From Chryseobacterium gleum (GTDB lineage Bacteria; Bacteroidota; Bacteroidia; Flavobacteriales_D; Crocinitomicaceae), in the NCBI GenBank assembly GCA_943326315.2, contig CALPSU020000002.1:1-36950 (forward strand): a stretch of 36,950 nt of DNA, read 5' to 3'. Each line of letters opens with the position of its first letter. The stretch's first letter is position 1. A model generated the notes under the pieces. That model searched no databases. It was not told the origin of the DNA and saw only the letters and a list, made by a program, of their open reading frames with translations. Made by a program: the position numbers and the translations under genes. Of the stretch, positions 34,635 through 36,950 are shown piece by piece.

Positions 34635-36125
34635 TCACAAAAACAAAATCATTTTTGTAACAATCCGTTTATCCTTTTCAATAATTGAAATAAAATAATT
34701 TCCATTTTCAATATTTTGACATTTCATTTGAAGATTCTGAGAAGACTCTGAATGAACCGTTTCGCCATAAACCAATTTTCCAGAAAGATCTCGAATTTCT
34801 AATTTACCTTCAAATCCTATAGGTAATTCAATCTTAAAATCCCCATTTGTTGGATTTGGATAAATGGAAAACAAATCTTTATCACTTGATAATATCTCTT
34901 CAATTTTAACCAAACTATTTGGGAAAGGAATACCTGTAGTACTTGGATAAACATCATTTGAACCAACTTTGGTAACAAAAACATTGTTACTTCCAGCACC
35001 AAAATTAGAATTATATCCCACCAAGATTACACCTCCATCATTCGTAGGAATAATTTGTCCAGGAATATCATCTCCATAACTTGAAATTCCTAATTCATGA
35101 TTATCATACACTAAATCACCTCTAAAACGGCCCAAATATAAATCTTTACCTCCCGAATAAGTCCCTGAATTTATTTGATTATAAGCAATGAATAATTTAT
35201 CAACCGTTAAGTATTGAGATATTTGTTCGTACGATTCCATGTTAGGAGATGAATAAGCAAATTCATAAATAAAATTTCCTGTTATACCAACTTTTGCTGA
35301 ATATCCATCATAATCGTTTGGTATTTTATTTTTTCGATACCCAATTATATTAATTTCAGTGCCTACGATACATAGATCATTTATCTTATAATCTCCATCG
35401 TTTCCATAATAATGTTCCCACTGAATAGTTCCATTCACATTTAAACATACTAAATAAGCCTTTTGTTTCAATGAATCAGAAACATAAATCTCTCCTCCAA
35501 TAATAACTGTAGAACCATTTAATATCCGAATACTTGTGGCTAAATCTTCTCCTAAACCGCCCATTCTTTTCGTCCATAGAGTGTCGCCATTTTTATCCGT
35601 TTTAACAATATAAATATCATTGTTTCCAGCAGTACCAGAATTAGTTTGACCAACCATAATTATACTAGTATCAGCTAATAATACAGCATCATTTACTTTT
35701 TCCCAACCTGATCCTCCGTAGCTTTTTTGCCATAAAAAGTTTCCAGATTCATCCGTCTTAACCAGATAATTATCGAATCCTCCATTTCCAATTGAATTTG
35801 TATATCCAGCAATGTAAAAACCTACATTCTTTTTATACATAACCCTTCTTCCTCCTTCAGATTCTAATCCACCATAATCTTTTGACCAAATCCGATTTCC
35901 TAAACTATCAATTTTTAATAAAAAAGCTTGAGAAGGTCCATCTTTAAAGCTACTAGAACATCCTGTAATTACATAACTACTATCTTCTAACTGAACAATT
36001 CCTTCGCCAAAATCAGTTCCATTATTGGTGTAAATTTTATAAAAATCAGTCTGGCCAAATGTTATAAAAGAAACACAGAGAATCAAGATTAACAGTAAGA
36101 ATTGATATTTAATAAACCCCTTCAT
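34635..36125 (-). CDS. Secreted beta-propeller-like protein with type A T9SS sorting domain
   Basis: A 496 aa exported protein. It has a signal peptide (hydrophobic about 8-24, ending FGQ) and a beta-propeller-like body of repeated blades of about 50 aa with the pattern K-(T/I)-D-x-x-G-x-x-x-W-x-K-x-(Y/M)-GG: KIDSLGNRIWSKDYGG, KTDESGNFLWQKSYGG, KTDKNGDTLWTKRMGG and a weaker LNVNGTIQWEHYYGN. Each is preceded by a (V/I)-x-G-(Y/Q/G)-T strand. The C-terminal about 80 residues form the type A sorting tail (FSIYPNPTNGDF, LEIRDLSGKLVY, NGNYFISI, MILFL). No catalytic motif is visible. Its ATG overlaps the stop of the upstream barrel gene (ATGA), so the two are co-expressed. Confidence 0.87.
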   Translation of the reverse strand: MKGFIKYQFLLLILILCVSFITFGQTDFYKIYTNNGTDFGEGIVQLEDSSYVITGCSSSFKDGPSQAFLLKIDSLGNRIWSKDYGGLESEGGRRVMYKKNVGFYIAGYTNSIGNGGFDNYLVKTDESGNFLWQKSYGGSGWEKVNDAVLLADTSIIMVGQTNSGTAGNNDIYIVKTDKNGDTLWTKRMGGLGEDLATSIRILNGSTVIIGGEIYVSDSLKQKAYLVCLNVNGTIQWEHYYGNDGDYKINDLCIVGTEINIIGYRKNKIPNDYDGYSAKVGITGNFIYEFAYSSPNMESYEQISQYLTVDKLFIAYNQINSGTYSGGKDLYLGRFRGDLVYDNHELGISSYGDDIPGQIIPTNDGGVILVGYNSNFGAGSNNVFVTKVGSNDVYPSTTGIPFPNSLVKIEEILSSDKDLFSIYPNPTNGDFKIELPIGFEGKLEIRDLSGKLVYGETVHSESSQNLQMKCQNIENGNYFISIIEKDKRIVTKMILFL

Positions 36126-36950
36126 ATTTTACATCTTACTCTAAATAACAACGATTGACCAAAACCTTTTTTTGAAATTGCGCCATAAAGATCTTGCGAA
36201 GCAATACCTATAGACCACTTATTTATTTTAAAACTTGAATAGAGTCCAATTTTTAAATTTGAGAATCCTCCAATAGACACTTGTGAACCTAGATCAATAT
36301 TTTTAGTAGCTGAAAAATGTGCTCCACCATATAACATCGGAGTATAAGCTAAAGAAGGATACACTCTAATACCAAAAAAAGATTGCCATTTACCACTATG
36401 ATTTTCGTTTACTATTTTTCCAAATTGTAAAAAACCAGGTAATATCATTGTTTTCTTTTCAATTGTTTTTTGAATATTTAAAGTATCTAATAAAACAATT
36501 GAATCTTTAAAAATACTATTATCACCGTATAGTTGATTTAATTTAAAACCATCGTACTTATAAGTTGAATCAACCAAATAAGTTTGCAAACCTGAATAAT
36601 AATTTGCTACGCCAATATTTTTAGTTATAATTTGAAATATAGATTTATTCTTTCCATTAATTTCTACTGAAAAACGATAATCTAAATCTATTCCTAAACC
36701 GATACCTTTTATAAATGATTTTCCTTTTGTCGATCTAAAAATACCATGAGCATCCATTGAAGTATTCATTCCGTCTTCAGTTTGGGTTAAGCCCGATTTA
36801 TTTAAATATCCACCGATATAATTATCTACGGTGTAATAATTAAGAGAAAAGTTTGATTTTGTAGTTTTATTAATTAATCCAAATCCAATTTTTTGAAAAG
36901 TCTGAAAAGAAAAATAAGTTCCTGAAATATCAGCGGTTTTACCATAATAA
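36122..36950 (-). CDS. Outer-membrane beta-barrel-like protein, 5' end beyond the window
   Basis: Partial gene. The reading frame is open to the right edge with no stop (276 codons visible), so the internal Met at 36769 is probably not the start. The visible part begins YYGKTADISGTYFSFQTFQKIGFGL. It alternates hydrophobic and polar residues with Gly/Tyr/Phe at strand ends (FFGIRVYPSLAYTPMLYGGAHFS, LKIGLYSSFKINKWSIGIAS), and its final strand, SLLFRVRCKI, sits at the very C-terminus as in outer-membrane barrels. It resembles the DUF5723-type barrels of Bacteroidota, but I am not sure of the family. It overlaps the type A T9SS cargo gene by 4 nt (ATGA), which suggests a paired surface function. 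Confidence 0.7.
   Translation of the reverse strand, partial: YYGKTADISGTYFSFQTFQKIGFGLINKTTKSNFSLNYYTVDNYIGGYLNKSGLTQTEDGMNTSMDAHGIFRSTKGKSFIKGIGLGIDLDYRFSVEINGKNKSIFQIITKNIGVANYYSGLQTYLVDSTYKYDGFKLNQLYGDNSIFKDSIVLLDTLNIQKTIEKKTMILPGFLQFGKIVNENHSGKWQSFFGIRVYPSLAYTPMLYGGAHFSATKNIDLGSQVSIGGFSNLKIGLYSSFKINKWSIGIASQDLYGAISKKGFGQSLLFRVRCKI

Noticed and set aside
1..36950. tRNA, rRNA, transposase, phage, toxin-antitoxin or defence genes
   Set aside because: None was seen in the gaps or among the translated frames; all gaps are short or AT-rich without structured RNA signatures that I can recognise by eye.

Overview
The window is AT-rich, with dense coding on both strands. Several features point to a gliding or T9SS-bearing Bacteroidota of the Flavobacteriales type, with a Fluviicola/Crocinitomicaceae-like flavour. 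Two giant secreted proteins end in the gliding-motility-associated C-terminal domain (type B T9SS signal). Two more end in the short type A T9SS signal. SecA is the enlarged form of about 1,100 residues. Gene starts lack Shine-Dalgarno sequences, and several transcription units begin with the Bacteroidota -7 promoter motif TAnnTTTG. The genus is an inference from style; no marker gene such as 16S rRNA is present.

Left block (1-2860): a GtrA-family membrane protein faces aroB (shikimate pathway). Divergent from aroB is a monofunctional proline dehydrogenase. Central block (2861-22967): two giant genes lie in tandem on the minus strand and fill about 20 kb. The first (2,334 aa) is built of 21 close Ig-like repeats of about 73 aa, most of them organised as a higher-order three-domain unit of about 657 bp. 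The second (up to 4,252 aa) has a beta-helix, a P/Homo-B domain and 23 He_PIG/cadherin-like repeats of about 89 aa, in an 11 + 2 + 11 layout apart from one outlier. Both end in a PKD domain and a type B sorting domain, so both are predicted surface adhesins or motility/biofilm fibres.

Right-centre block (23334-31195): guaA, then a LysM plus periplasmic-binding-fold protein, then hemF, all on the minus strand. The last two overlap, and guaA is divergent from secA. SecA is followed by a clear intrinsic terminator. Right block (31369-36950): a type A T9SS cargo protein, then a DUF2520 Rossmann protein overlapping a KdsC-like HAD phosphatase by 4 nt. Convergent to these are a second type A cargo protein and, overlapping it by 4 nt, an outer-membrane-barrel-like protein that runs off the right edge.

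Most small genes are housekeeping (aromatic amino acid, GMP, haem and KDO metabolism, Sec export). The accessory interest is in the export side: SecA moves proteins to the periplasm, the (unseen) T9SS moves the four CTD proteins to the surface, and the giant repeat proteins show layered repeat evolution. I found no RNA genes, CRISPR arrays, insertion sequences or phage genes.
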